The notes: generated by a model from the sequence alone, not told the origin. A stretch of DNA of 64,000 nucleotides from Ruegeria haliotis (GCF_013377785.1 NZ_JABXWT010000007.1:1-64000), one strand, 5' to 3'. Shown: positions 1 to 9,020, counted from the stretch's first letter. A program made the numbers and translations.

Positions 1-27
1 CTGGATCAATTGCTTAACGTCTTCACC

Positions 28-80
28 TCGTCAGGCTCATAACCTGAAGGTCACAGGTTCAAAGCCTACTCCCACAACCA
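28..80 (+). pseudogene. Degenerate 3' fragment of an initiator tRNA-Met gene
   Basis: Bases 31-47 form a perfect anticodon arm (5-bp stem TCAGG/CCTGA, loop CTCATAA, anticodon CAT), followed by AGGTC, a T-arm region and a terminal ACCA at 77-80, as in bacterial tRNA-fMet. The 5' acceptor strand and D-arm are absent: bases 1-27 cannot pair with the acceptor 3' strand at 70-76. The T-stem has two mismatches (53/69 and 54/68). It is therefore not a working tRNA. Such 3' tRNA copies are typical footprints of integrative elements; here the copy is worn, so the event would be old. It could also be a tRNA disrupted by rearrangement just left of the window. Confidence 0.7.
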
Positions 81-107
81 GCTTTTACCGTCAGATATCA
101 CGCACTT

Positions 108-125
108 AGCGCCCAATAGGGCGCT
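108..125 (+). terminator. Hairpin downstream of the tRNA remnant
   Basis: AGCGCCC (108-114), loop AATA, GGGCGCT (119-125), followed by TCTTG. It is a perfect 7-bp stem with a tetraloop and a short pyrimidine tail, 28 bases after the tRNA CCA end. It looks like the original tRNA gene terminator, though the T-run is weak. Confidence 0.5.
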
Positions 126-579
126 TCTTGCGTTCGCCTCCTATCAGTCCGGTGCTACAGCGGTGCTATAGGCCCGGGCAGCTGCCTCAAACCAGTCATC
201 TGACGGTTTCGGTTGGACATCGTGCCGGTTCGGACGGCATCAAGGTCGGTTGAGCGGACAAAGGGTGAATTCGCTGCACGCGCGCCAATGGCTGCAATCG
301 GAATCTGAGTGCAATACTTCGATGGCTATTGGTGAAGCACAGCAGAAGCAAATGGGGCGAAAAAACACCATGTGGTGTTTGAGCAATAGACACGAAACCA
401 CCAATTGCCTGCAACAGATCGAAATGAGCCCTTACCTAGTGCAACGATCAAGCCCTTCCATAGGTTTTTAAAGATGGAGGCTTTCAAGCAAGAAGTGGCG
501 CTTAAAGTTCAGCAATATCGAGAAAACCGGAAACCTGAGGCACTGATCTTTTTCTTAATTACGCAATCGCCAGTACTAT
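126..579. other. Gene-poor stretch, nothing recognised
   Basis: Short open frames occur on both strands but overlap each other, lack clear ribosome binding sites and give compositionally odd, unfamiliar peptides. I see no promoter, repeat or RNA gene I can support. Together with the tRNA remnant to its left, this may be scar sequence from an old integration. Confidence 0.4.
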
Positions 580-1281
580 GTGCTACTGTCGCCATCAAAG
601 CCTGAGCCAGATAATAATTTGGAGGCACTTTATCCGTTGTCAGATTACCCAGTAAATCAATTTACTCTACGCCCTACGGAGAAGGCTGATCTGGAGATCA
701 TATCAAGATGGTTTCTGGATGTAGCGGATCTGGCTTGTTTTGATCGAACCTCTCGTATTCCATTGAACCAAGTACAGACTGAACGGTTATGGAATGATGC
801 TGTTTGTGCGCGCAGCGATAATAGGAACTGCTGGTTTACGATCGAAACCGAGAACAAGGACGCCGTTGGACTGACCGGGTTGGATGCAATTTCGCATGTC
901 AATCGCGATGCGGTCATACCACTGTTTGTCGACAGGTCAGTGCGTCGATGCGGCGTTGGTATTAGGGCAACTGCTCTTCTTTTGGATTTTGCCTTCCGAC
1001 AGCTGGGGCTGAACCGCGTTACGTCATACTACCGGGCCGACAACCGGGCCAGTCAGGATCTATTTGGTCAGCTGAGTTTTCAGACCGAGGGCACCCTGCG
1101 ACAAGCTTGGTTTGCAGACGGGTGCTTTTACGACATGATTGTCGTTGGCATCCTTCGGAAGGACTGGATGGATCGACGGCAAGCATTGGCCAAGGAACTA
1201 AAACCGAACACAGTGGTTGGGTTTTGTTCCAGTGAGGCATCCGGATGGTCATGGCCGCCTCGACGCCTCTCTGAGGGCTGA
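580..1281 (+). CDS. GNAT-family N-acetyltransferase (RimJ/RimL-like)
   Basis: A 233-residue protein. Residues 27-195 fit the GNAT fold of the RimJ/RimL type. The acetyl-CoA pyrophosphate loop is seen as VRRCGVG (121-127) after a beta strand IPLFVD, and the C-terminal motif DNRAS...LFGQLSFQTEG...(F/Y)YDMIVVGIL matches the 'N-x-x-S, F-x-x-E-G, D' pattern of these enzymes. Substrate unknown. The frame opens with GTG at 580 without a clear ribosome binding site. A TTG at 637, preceded by GGAGG at 620-624, is an alternative that would remove the unconserved first 19 residues. The last 35 residues are not part of the fold. It stands alone, 60 bases before the cyclase gene. Confidence 0.75.
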   Translation: MLLSPSKPEPDNNLEALYPLSDYPVNQFTLRPTEKADLEIISRWFLDVADLACFDRTSRIPLNQVQTERLWNDAVCARSDNRNCWFTIETENKDAVGLTGLDAISHVNRDAVIPLFVDRSVRRCGVGIRATALLLDFAFRQLGLNRVTSYYRADNRASQDLFGQLSFQTEGTLRQAWFADGCFYDMIVVGILRKDWMDRRQALAKELKPNTVVGFCSSEASGWSWPPRRLSEG

Positions 1282-1340
1282 GGCGATCTTTTGACAGCGC
1301 ATATCTAAACGTGAAATGAAATCTCGACCGAGTACCGCAA

Positions 1341-3110
1341 GTGAATAGCACCAGATCAGAGTCATCAATCACACAAAAGCTCGGCGCGGTGCTGTTTGCG
1401 GATGTTGTCGGTTATTCGCGGCTGATGAATGAGAACGAGCTGGATACGTACAGCGCGTTGAAATCCTTGCTTTCACAGCTCGAAGCCACCTGCACCCAAT
1501 ACCAAGGAGACATTGTCGAAGTCAGGGGTGACGGTATTCTGGCTTTATTCGAAACTGCCACCAGTGCGGTCGAATTCAGTATCGAATTGCATCGGATCGC
1601 AGCGCAGCACAACCAGGATCGTCCAAAAGATCAGCGGATCAAGTTTCGCGCAGGTGTACACCTTGGTGAGGTCCTGCTCGACGAGCGCGGCGTTCATGGT
1701 GACAACGTGAATATCGCCGCCCGGCTACAGGAAATAGCCGAGCCTGAAAGAGTCTACATCAGTGCATCTGTATATGACCAAATCCGCAATCGCCTGCGGT
1801 ATGGTTATGAATTTCTGGGTCCCAAGCAGCTTAAGAACATCATGGCGCCAATCCCGACGTATTGTGTCCGCAGCGAGGTCGAGGGAGCGACCATGGCAGC
1901 AACATTGCGCCCTGATATGCCTTTGGACATCTTGGATCGGCCCGACACGCCGTCCGTTGCCGTCTTGCCCTTTGTGAGCACTGGAAATGACGAGGATGAC
2001 AGCTGGATCGCTGATGGGCTTACCGATGACATCATCATGAACCTGTCCAAATTCCGGAACTTGTTCGTTATCGCCCGAAACTCATCGTTCTTTTTCAAAA
2101 CGGAATCGATGCCTCCGAAGGAGGCCGCACGCAGATTGAATGTTCGCTACATAGCTCGTGGCAGTGTTCGTCGATCACAAAGCCGCGTCAGGATCACTGC
2201 GGAATTGATTGATGCGAACACCGAGCGAACAATCTGGGCCGAACGTTTTGATCGCAAGATCGATGACATATTCGACATTCTGGATGAGGTCACAGAATGC
2301 ATCGTTGCAGCCACTGCCGTAATGATCGAATCCCAGGAACAACAACGAATGGTCCAGGCGATTCCCAAAGATCTGGAAGCTTACGGCGCGGTCTTGCAGG
2401 GCCAGCACCACATCTTCAAATACACGCGCAAAGACAACAAAAAGGCGAAGACCTGCTATGAATTTGCGCTTGAGCGGGATGACCGCTACGCCCGTGCATC
2501 CGCAGCCCTTTCGCGCACATTGAACATAAACTGGCGATATTCCTGGAGCGTAGATACGGACACCGCTCTGGATCATGCCTTGTCTTACGCACGGCGGGCA
2601 ATAGATCTGGATCCGACAGACGCCCGCGGGTTCGGTGAATTGGGTTTTGTGCAGCTTTACCGCAAAGAACATGATGCGGCCATCGAATCCTACAAGCGGG
2701 CGTTGGCGTTAAACCCCAACGATGCTGATCTGCATTCGGACTACGCTGACGCGTTGGCCCATTCAGGCGACAACGAAACTGCGATCACACATCTGCAACA
2801 GGCGATGCGTCTTAACCCTTACTTCCCCGACCAATACCTGTGGCATCTGGGTGGCGCGTATTTCAATCTCAAGCGTTATGGGGATGTCATTGAAACCGTG
2901 AATAAAATGAACAACCCCACGGAAGGCCAACGCATGCTCGCCGCAAGCTATGTGCAGTTGGGAGACACGGATATGGCCCGGGTTATTGCTGACAAACACC
3001 GCGTTGCACACCCAAACTTTTCGCTTGTCCGATGGGCTGATGTTCAACCGGATCGTTGGGAAGCAGACACCCAACATTTTGTCGAAAGCTTAAAAATGGC
3101 TGGGTTTTAG
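1341..3110 (+). CDS. Class III adenylate/guanylate cyclase with TolB-like and TPR regions
   Basis: A 589-residue protein. Residues 12-178 are a class III cyclase catalytic domain: metal-binding aspartates D21 (FADVVGYS) and D64 (RGDGILALF) and the transition-state segment NVNIAARL (122-129) are all present, so it should be active on ATP or GTP. Residues 205-325 resemble the TolB/FlgO-type region often fused to these cyclases (VAVLPF, then ARGSVRR...ERFDR). Residues 330-560 carry tetratricopeptide repeats, clearest in DPTDARGFGELGF and NPNDADLHSDYA. No transmembrane segment or signal peptide, so cytoplasmic. The start is GTG at 1341. Nucleotide specificity and input signal cannot be read from the sequence. 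It is the first of two unrelated-architecture cyclases in the window. Confidence 0.88.
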   Translation: MNSTRSESSITQKLGAVLFADVVGYSRLMNENELDTYSALKSLLSQLEATCTQYQGDIVEVRGDGILALFETATSAVEFSIELHRIAAQHNQDRPKDQRIKFRAGVHLGEVLLDERGVHGDNVNIAARLQEIAEPERVYISASVYDQIRNRLRYGYEFLGPKQLKNIMAPIPTYCVRSEVEGATMAATLRPDMPLDILDRPDTPSVAVLPFVSTGNDEDDSWIADGLTDDIIMNLSKFRNLFVIARNSSFFFKTESMPPKEAARRLNVRYIARGSVRRSQSRVRITAELIDANTERTIWAERFDRKIDDIFDILDEVTECIVAATAVMIESQEQQRMVQAIPKDLEAYGAVLQGQHHIFKYTRKDNKKAKTCYEFALERDDRYARASAALSRTLNINWRYSWSVDTDTALDHALSYARRAIDLDPTDARGFGELGFVQLYRKEHDAAIESYKRALALNPNDADLHSDYADALAHSGDNETAITHLQQAMRLNPYFPDQYLWHLGGAYFNLKRYGDVIETVNKMNNPTEGQRMLAASYVQLGDTDMARVIADKHRVAHPNFSLVRWADVQPDRWEADTQHFVESLKMAGF

Positions 3111-3118
3111 GGATCGCA

Positions 3119-3150
3119 GCGGTCCTTGACGCGTGTGTCAAAGACCGCTG
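3119..3150. terminator. Imperfect hairpin between convergent genes
   Basis: AGCGGTCCTTGAC (3119-3131) pairs with GTCAAAGACCGCT (3138-3150) with one mismatch and a 6-base loop. It lies just after the cyclase stop codon, in the gap to the convergent Ldh gene. There is no strong T-run, so termination activity is uncertain. Confidence 0.45.
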
Positions 3151-3246
3151 ATACCGAACCACAACAGTCGCTGCGCAGTTCAACAGTATCGAGGCGACCA
3201 GATTGATCAGACCCGAATGCTCGGTGTCGACGATGGGCGGCTCGTC

Positions 3247-4272
3247 TTACGCCTGATTGGCGTTGGCCAAAATGCCTTCGATCTTTGCCAAAGTCGCCGA
3301 ATTTACAGCGACGCCCTCCTGATGGGCCTTCAGGCGCTTTGACAAACGTCCGTCGCCCGGCAAGTGGGCCCCTTCCTGAACACGAATGGCCTCAACAAGG
3401 TCAGCCATTCCCGTCGAAAACAGTCCATTTGAAGTTGAGGCGGGATCAATCGCGATGAAAAACTGACCCGTTTTTGGCGGCCCACCGACCGTTCCTGAAA
3501 ACGGCGATGCATGCAGGCCCAGGGTTGCTCCGGTCAGTGCCGCCGCCATGATTTCCGTCAACAACGCGACGCCGACACCTTTGTAGCCACCTGAGGGTGC
3601 CATGCTGCCCTTCAGTCCGACATTGGGATCGGTGGTTGGGTTGCCATCCGAATCCAGTGCCCATCCAACCGGGATTGCTTTGCCTTCCCGGGCGTGTTTC
3701 ATCACTTCGCTTTTGGCAATTGTGCTGGCGCTCTGGTCGATCAGAAGGGCAGGTTGTCCATCCGCCCCGGGCGCTGCGATCGAGAACGGGTTGGTTCCGA
3801 TGACAGGCTTTGAGCCTCCGGACGGTGCGATTGACGCTGGTGCATTGGTGAACCCCAAACCAACCAGACCTGCCTGAGCCAGACGATATGTATGATAGCC
3901 CAGTACGCCGCAATTGTAGCTGTTGGTGATGGCCAGCGCGGCAATACCCTGTTCGCGTGCGGCGGGGATTAGGGTATCGAACCCCAGATCAATTGCCGAA
4001 TGCGCAAAACCGGTGGCCGCGTCCACCCTGACAACGCCGGGGCGTGGGGTTTCCAGCGCGGGTTTGGCCTGACCATCCACTTTGCCGCACTGCACGTGTT
4101 CACAGTAGATCGGGATGTACGCCAGACCATGGCTGGCAACACCGTCGGCCTCGGTCGCGGCTGTCGCCACAGCCAGCGGGCGCGCGTTTTCCTCGCTCGT
4201 GCCCGCAGCCACAAGGGCTCTGAAGGACAGATCTTCGATTTCAGCAAGCGAGAGCGTTCGGGTTTCCGTCAT
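3247..4272 (-). CDS. Ldh-family NAD(P)H-dependent oxidoreductase (malate/lactate dehydrogenase-like)
   Basis: A 341-residue protein of the Ldh_2 family, which includes malate, ureidoglycolate and 2,3-diketogulonate dehydrogenases and the delta1-piperideine-2-carboxylate/pyrroline-2-carboxylate reductases. Diagnostic segments are SHGLAYIPIY near residue 49, ITNSYNCGVLGYHTYRLAQ in the active-site region, GTNPFSIAAP, and the glycine-rich substrate-loop segment GYKGVG. It is the last gene of a five-gene minus-strand operon, 11 bases after the DUF3726 gene. With the aldehyde dehydrogenase and dipeptidase, a role in imino-acid or hydroxy-acid catabolism is plausible (for example pyrroline-2-carboxylate reduction), but the true substrate is not settled by sequence. 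Confidence 0.85.
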   Translation of the reverse strand: MTETRTLSLAEIEDLSFRALVAAGTSEENARPLAVATAATEADGVASHGLAYIPIYCEHVQCGKVDGQAKPALETPRPGVVRVDAATGFAHSAIDLGFDTLIPAAREQGIAALAITNSYNCGVLGYHTYRLAQAGLVGLGFTNAPASIAPSGGSKPVIGTNPFSIAAPGADGQPALLIDQSASTIAKSEVMKHAREGKAIPVGWALDSDGNPTTDPNVGLKGSMAPSGGYKGVGVALLTEIMAAALTGATLGLHASPFSGTVGGPPKTGQFFIAIDPASTSNGLFSTGMADLVEAIRVQEGAHLPGDGRLSKRLKAHQEGVAVNSATLAKIEGILANANQA

Positions 4273-4283
4273 CGGATTATCCT

Positions 4284-4913
4284 TTAATCATTATCGGACA
4301 GCCCAGCACCGGCCCCCAATAGCCGCGATTCTTCGGTTGCGGGGGCATAGGTGCGGTGGGCGAAGCTGGTGAGAACCTGCCACGCGGCCGGATCTGGATG
4401 CGCGCGGGTATGGCAAGGTCGTGTGTTCTCCAACACGCCGCCCACGGCTATCACAACGTGATCCGCGTGGGCGTTATCGCAATCTGGACATGATAGGCGC
4501 GTGCCGTCGGTTACGGCGGTACAACCATCCATCGTCATTGTGATGCTGTTGTTCCGGGCAAAGGCCATGTTGGCCACAAACGGAAGCAGCAATAGGGGCA
4601 CGGCAACATGTTGCAACTCTAGCGGGCCGGGGTGTCGAATGTCCGCATGATCGGACAATGTTGCACCAGTCATCAAAGGGCACAGTGCTTCTTCGCCGGC
4701 CCACTTGTCGTTTAACTCACTTGGGACGTGCTGCTCCAGAGTGACAGGGAATTCCCGTTGCAACAGCCGGGCTAGTTCAGTTGCACCATCCAGCCCCTGT
4801 GCGCACAGCCAACGCGTTGCCTTGCCAGCTTCCTCTGCCACGCCCCATTCGTACCCAGCACCTCGGGCCGCGCGTTTTGCTATTGCCTCGATCTCATTCA
4901 GGGACAAATTCAT
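4284..4913 (-). CDS. DUF3726-family protein
   Basis: About 209 residues from the ATG at 4913. The N-terminus (LNEIEAIAKRAARGAGYEWG...EEAGKATRWL) is the hallmark of the DUF3726 family, of unknown function. It contains the CPDC motif in the second half (RLSCPDCDNAHAD) that could hold a metal or disulfide. Start choice: the ATG at 4913 overlaps the upstream stop as ATGA, a strong translational-coupling sign; a longer frame to 4937 adds eight residues inside the upstream gene and is unlikely. It sits between the unrecognised 562-residue gene and the Ldh gene, so it probably serves the same pathway. No catalytic role can be assigned. Confidence 0.75.
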   Translation of the reverse strand: MNLSLNEIEAIAKRAARGAGYEWGVAEEAGKATRWLCAQGLDGATELARLLQREFPVTLEQHVPSELNDKWAGEEALCPLMTGATLSDHADIRHPGPLELQHVAVPLLLLPFVANMAFARNNSITMTMDGCTAVTDGTRLSCPDCDNAHADHVVIAVGGVLENTRPCHTRAHPDPAAWQVLTSFAHRTYAPATEESRLLGAGAGLSDND

Positions 4914-6598
4914 GGCAGGACCTCCGGATATACCCACAAATCGGCGTTTTCGCCGGTCAACTCATCGGGGTAGGGCGCGCCGGAATACATGCAGATGCGC
5001 ACCCAGCGGTCCGACCGCGGATCAAAATGGGTCGCGCCAAAAAATGCCAGCTTTGCCCGCAGCATGTCGATGGGCAGCACACTTGCACTGATGGTGTTGT
5101 CGCGGATTTCACCATAGGGTGCGATGTCCGCCATTTGTGCACGGCGCACTGTGTGACGATGTTCCGGGTGGCGCATCAGGAATTCTGCGATCGGGGCTTC
5201 GTCGACCCAATCGGCAAGTGCTTTGTACGCCAGAACTGCGTCTCGGGCCGGGGCCAGAGGTTGCTCGTAGTCGGCAATCGGTTCGTCGAACCGTTCGCCC
5301 AGTCGCGGTTCCAGCTTTTCCTCCGAGACATACCAGGCGCGGGCGCAATTCTCTGGCGCGTTCCAGTCCAGATCCAGCGCCCAATCAAAACCCTGCTGGA
5401 TCAGTGACCGCACGTCAGAGATCGGCATCGCGCCCTTGATCACCTGCGCCCGGGCATTGGTGTCTGCCATGCAGCTGGCCAGACCATCCACCAGATCCCC
5501 GTAAGGTTCGAGAACCAGCGAGGCGACCAGTTCCTGTCCTTCCTCGCTAAGTGCGGTTTCGGACCAGCGGATCAATCGGTCCCAGGGGTGATCTCGCATC
5601 AGGTCATCCTGCCCCAGATATCCCGAGATCAAGGCCAGATCATTGTTCAATTCCGCAAGCTTCTTGATTTGTGCCGGATGCTCTGAACGCCACCAGGACA
5701 TCGAAAGCTTGCTGCGGTCGAAAATGTTCCGAAACGCATTGGCATCCTCGGCTGACGCTGTTTCGATGGACCGGACGCGCGCGATTGCCTCTTCACGCAC
5801 CATGATCCAATTGTTGAACAGGATCGGGTGATTGACGATGAAGGGCGCCATGCCCAGGCCGGTGGAATTGCCGATCCCCAGACGAGTCGCCATCTCGGGG
5901 CTCAGTTCGACGGCCTCATCACCGCCGCGCACGCGTGCCATGTGATTGACGAGGTCGCGCACGAACCAGCGGGTCAGAAAGACCGACAGCATTTCGGCCT
6001 GAAACGGCACCAACATTTCCGGGCGGTCCGCGATTTTTTCCCGATCTGCCGCGCCCAGCTTGCCCGAACCGTAAACAGCGGTGGTGCGCATCAGATAGCC
6101 CACCGCATCAGCCTTTTCCGCGTCAGGTTGGTGCCCAGCGGCCAGTGATTCGACGAAGTGTTCCCACAGGCGCACCGACCGGTTGGCGCGGCTGACTGAG
6201 ATCTCGCTGTCGGTGACGCGGCCTACCTCTTGAAGCGGAACGTTTTGGGACAGGCGCTCAATGTCGGCCTCGGTTGGTACCCCGTCGAACAGGGTAAATG
6301 TTGCGTCCCACGCCGTGGCAATCACCCGGTCCGAGCGCATCTCGGGCGGCAGGTCATGGGCAAATGCCACCAAAGAATAGGTCCGCTCAGGCCCTTGTGC
6401 CGTGTAAACCGCGTGCCCCACCCCTTTGTCATCAACGTCGAAAACCGGGCGTGCAAAGCTCCAGTTTTCTTCAGCCAGGCGGCGCGTCAGCACCCGCATG
6501 AAACTGAGACGGCATTGATGCAGCGAACCCAGACGTGACAGGCGCATCACTGTCGCTGGGTCCCGCCGAGGGATGGTTGTTTGCGCGGTTTTATCCAT
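4910..6598 (-). CDS. Unrecognised 562-residue protein of the catabolic operon
   Basis: A 562-residue soluble protein with no signal peptide or membrane segment. I do not recognise a catalytic domain. It opens with PRRDPATVMRLSRLGSLHQCRLSFMRVL and contains a highly composed central stretch LGIGNSTGLGMAPFIVNHPILFNNW (about residues 245-270) that looks conserved in character, many Trp and Arg residues, and an acidic C-terminus. It is fully embedded in the operon: 5 bases after the dipeptidase stop and overlapping the DUF3726 start by ATGA. That makes it a core part of the pathway, perhaps the enzyme that defines the substrate. Codon use and GC match the neighbours. Confidence 0.8.
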   Translation of the reverse strand: MDKTAQTTIPRRDPATVMRLSRLGSLHQCRLSFMRVLTRRLAEENWSFARPVFDVDDKGVGHAVYTAQGPERTYSLVAFAHDLPPEMRSDRVIATAWDATFTLFDGVPTEADIERLSQNVPLQEVGRVTDSEISVSRANRSVRLWEHFVESLAAGHQPDAEKADAVGYLMRTTAVYGSGKLGAADREKIADRPEMLVPFQAEMLSVFLTRWFVRDLVNHMARVRGGDEAVELSPEMATRLGIGNSTGLGMAPFIVNHPILFNNWIMVREEAIARVRSIETASAEDANAFRNIFDRSKLSMSWWRSEHPAQIKKLAELNNDLALISGYLGQDDLMRDHPWDRLIRWSETALSEEGQELVASLVLEPYGDLVDGLASCMADTNARAQVIKGAMPISDVRSLIQQGFDWALDLDWNAPENCARAWYVSEEKLEPRLGERFDEPIADYEQPLAPARDAVLAYKALADWVDEAPIAEFLMRHPEHRHTVRRAQMADIAPYGEIRDNTISASVLPIDMLRAKLAFFGATHFDPRSDRWVRICMYSGAPYPDELTGENADLWVYPEVLP

Positions 6599-6603
6599 AT
6601 GGT

Positions 6604-7578
6604 TTATCCTTGAGGGCCAAAATTCTTGGCGAAGAACCGATACCAGTTCCCGCCCATGATCCCGGCGACGTCGTTATCGCTCAGGCCGGTTGCGCGTAAC
6701 CCGTTTTCTATATTGCCAAAGTGGCGGTTGTCCTGAAACCAGCCCGGCATCGGCGGAAAGCCCGGCGCCGATGCCGATCCTTCGCCATAGTCAATTTCTT
6801 TGGTCCAGCGCCCGACACGCATCCATTCGACAATGCTGTCTGGCTGGTCCTGGCACAGGTCAGTGCCGATCCCCATATGCTGCGCGCCATATTTGTCGGC
6901 AGTACGGGCGATCATCTCGCAAAAACTCTCCAACGTGCAGTCAGATTTATCTTTCAGGTGATGAGGGTAGACCGAAAAGCCCAGCATCCCACCCTTTTCC
7001 GTGACCGCGCGGATGACGTCGTCACGCTTGTTGCGCAGCGCGGGTGACCATTCATGCGGGTTTGCGTGGGTGATGGCGATAGGACGTTCAGAGATTTCGG
7101 CGGCCTCAATGGTGGACCGATCTGCCGAATGGCTCATGTCCACCACAAGACCCACGCGGTTCATTTCCTTGATGACCTGTTTTCCCATGCGGGTGATGCC
7201 GGTGTCTTCGGCCTCATAACAGCCCGTCGCCAGCAGCGACTGGTTGTTATAGGTCAGCTGCATGAACCGTGCACCCAGATCGTGCAGGATTTCGACCAGA
7301 CCGATATCATCCTCGATAGGGCTGGGGTTCTGAAAGCCAAAGAATACAGCAGTCCGGCCGGTTTCGCGCGCCGTATCGATATCGCTGGCCCACCGGCCTT
7401 TCATGATCAGGTCCGGGTATTGTTCGAACCAGCGGTTCCACCTTTCAAAGTTCAGAACCGTTTCGCGAAAGTTCTCGTGATACGAGATGGTGACGTGGAT
7501 CGCGTCCACGCCCCCTTCACGCAGCTGGCGGAAGATCTTCTCCGACCAGTTGGCATATTGCAGCCCATCAATCCGCAT
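6604..7578 (-). CDS. Membrane dipeptidase-type (peptidase M19) metallohydrolase
   Basis: A 324-residue protein of the renal dipeptidase/peptidase M19 family, amidohydrolase-like TIM barrels with a binuclear zinc centre. Family marks are VVDMSHS (about residue 148), PIAITHANPH with the metal-binding histidine, MGIGTDL with the barrel aspartate, and the C-terminal GGNWYRFF. The N-terminal HxD metal pair of canonical members is not obvious: the protein begins MRIDGLQYANW, so either the start is diverged or this subfamily lacks part of the site. No signal peptide is seen. The start codon overlaps the upstream aldehyde dehydrogenase stop as TGATG. It probably cleaves an amide or dipeptide intermediate of the operon's pathway. 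Confidence 0.82.
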   Translation of the reverse strand: MRIDGLQYANWSEKIFRQLREGGVDAIHVTISYHENFRETVLNFERWNRWFEQYPDLIMKGRWASDIDTARETGRTAVFFGFQNPSPIEDDIGLVEILHDLGARFMQLTYNNQSLLATGCYEAEDTGITRMGKQVIKEMNRVGLVVDMSHSADRSTIEAAEISERPIAITHANPHEWSPALRNKRDDVIRAVTEKGGMLGFSVYPHHLKDKSDCTLESFCEMIARTADKYGAQHMGIGTDLCQDQPDSIVEWMRVGRWTKEIDYGEGSASAPGFPPMPGWFQDNRHFGNIENGLRATGLSDNDVAGIMGGNWYRFFAKNFGPQG

Positions 7579-9020
7579 CAGACAGGGCCAGCACTGATAT
7601 AGGCGGTTTTGACGGTGGTATAGAACTCAGCCGCCGCCTTACCTTGTTCACGTGGCCCATACGAGCTGTCGCCACGACCACCAAACGGCACGTGATAGTC
7701 GGTGCCAGCGGTCGGAAGGTTCACGGTCACAACACCGGTGCGGGCATTGCGACGGAAGTGAGTAGCGCGCGCCAGCGACTTGGTGACGATACCCGAGGTC
7801 AGGCCGAAATTGGTGTCGTTGACGACGCTCAGCGCTTCATCATAGCTGCCAACCTTGATGACGCTGGTCAGCGGCGCGAACATTTCTTCGCGGTTGATGC
7901 GCATGTCGTTGTTGGTGTTTAGGAACACGCCTGGGGACATGTAGAAGCCATCATGAGGCATCTCAAGCCGCTGACCGCCGCAAGCCAGTTCCGCGCCCTC
8001 AGACTTGCCCAGATCGACATAGGCGAGGTTTTCGCCCAACTGCTGCTGGCTGACAACGGGACCCAACTGGGTGCCTTCTTCCAGCGCGTGGCCGACTTTC
8101 ATCGCTTGTGCACCGGCAACCAGTTTCTCGACGAAAGCGTCGTGGATGCCCGCGTGCACCACGAGGCGCGAGGACGCGGTGCATTTCTGACCGGTGCCGC
8201 CAAAGGCACCACCAAGGGCCAGTGTCACGGCCAAGTCCAGATCTGCGTCATCCATGACCGCCAGCGCGTTTTTCGACCCCATTTCCATTTGAACTTTGGT
8301 CAGGTTCTGAATGGCCGCTGCGGCGATGCCTTTGCCAACCGGAACCGACCCGGTGAAGGAAATCGCATTGACCTTGGGGCTTTCCACCAGGCGTTGACCG
8401 ATCGAGCGGCCCGAGCCCATCACAAGGCTGAACAGACCCTTGGGGATGTCCTGCCGTTCGATGATCTCGGTCAGGGCCACGGCGGATGCCGGAGTGATGT
8501 TCGCGGGTTTCCAGACAACCGCGTTGCCATAGCACAGCGCTGGCGCAATCTTCCACGACGCGGTCGCGGTGGGGAAGTTCCAAGGGCTGATGATCGCCAC
8601 TGTGCCAACAGCTTCGCGGCGCACGTCGATTTCGACGCCGGGGCGCACGCTATCGGCGTTCTCACCGATCTGACGCAGGCATTCGGCGGCGTAGTAGGTA
8701 AAGAACTGACCGGCGCGATAAACCTCACCCTTGCCTTCGGCCTTGGGCTTACCTTCTTCGCGGGCCAGCAACGTTCCCAACTCTTCGGCGCGTGACATCA
8801 GTTCGTTGCCGATATTCATCAGGACGGCCTGCTTGCGCTCGGGGCCATAGGCCTCCCACTCGGCCTGCGCGACGCGCGCCTGGTCCAGTGTGGCGTCCAG
8901 TTGGTCCGCGCTGGCCTGGGCAAACATGCCCACTAAATCGGTCAGGTCCGACGGGTTACGGTTTTCAATTTCGCTTTCACCAGCCAGCCATTCGCCAGCG
9001 ATCAGGTTCAGTTTGGTCAC
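7578..9020 (-). CDS. NAD(P)-dependent aldehyde dehydrogenase (2-oxoglutarate-semialdehyde-dehydrogenase-like)
   Basis: About 480 residues. The aldehyde dehydrogenase fold is complete: PWNFP, the cofactor segment FTGS, the general base in MEMGSKNA and the catalytic cysteine in GTGQKCTASSR. The overall look, including NRNPSD near the N-terminus and TGVVTVNLPTAGTDYHVPFGGRGDSSYG at the end, fits the alpha-ketoglutaric semialdehyde dehydrogenase group that completes hydroxyproline and sugar-acid catabolism; this assignment is by resemblance. The preferred start is GTG at 9020 (GGGG eight bases upstream). A TTG at 9032 adds four residues. It is the first gene of the operon and is divergent from the LysR gene. 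Confidence 0.85.
   Translation of the reverse strand: MTKLNLIAGEWLAGESEIENRNPSDLTDLVGMFAQASADQLDATLDQARVAQAEWEAYGPERKQAVLMNIGNELMSRAEELGTLLAREEGKPKAEGKGEVYRAGQFFTYYAAECLRQIGENADSVRPGVEIDVRREAVGTVAIISPWNFPTATASWKIAPALCYGNAVVWKPANITPASAVALTEIIERQDIPKGLFSLVMGSGRSIGQRLVESPKVNAISFTGSVPVGKGIAAAAIQNLTKVQMEMGSKNALAVMDDADLDLAVTLALGGAFGGTGQKCTASSRLVVHAGIHDAFVEKLVAGAQAMKVGHALEEGTQLGPVVSQQQLGENLAYVDLGKSEGAELACGGQRLEMPHDGFYMSPGVFLNTNNDMRINREEMFAPLTSVIKVGSYDEALSVVNDTNFGLTSGIVTKSLARATHFRRNARTGVVTVNLPTAGTDYHVPFGGRGDSSYGPREQGKAAAEFYTTVKTAYISAGPV

Noticed and set aside
1..80. Intact tRNA-Met gene
   Set aside because: The anticodon arm and ACCA end are present, but bases 1-27 do not form an acceptor or D-arm and the T-stem has two mismatches.
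196..605. Small frames on both strands before the acetyltransferase gene
   Set aside because: They overlap each other, have no ribosome binding sites and give unfamiliar peptides.
556..700. CRISPR, insertion sequence or prophage content anywhere in the window
   Set aside because: No regularly spaced direct repeats, transposase, integrase or phage structural genes were seen on either strand across the window.
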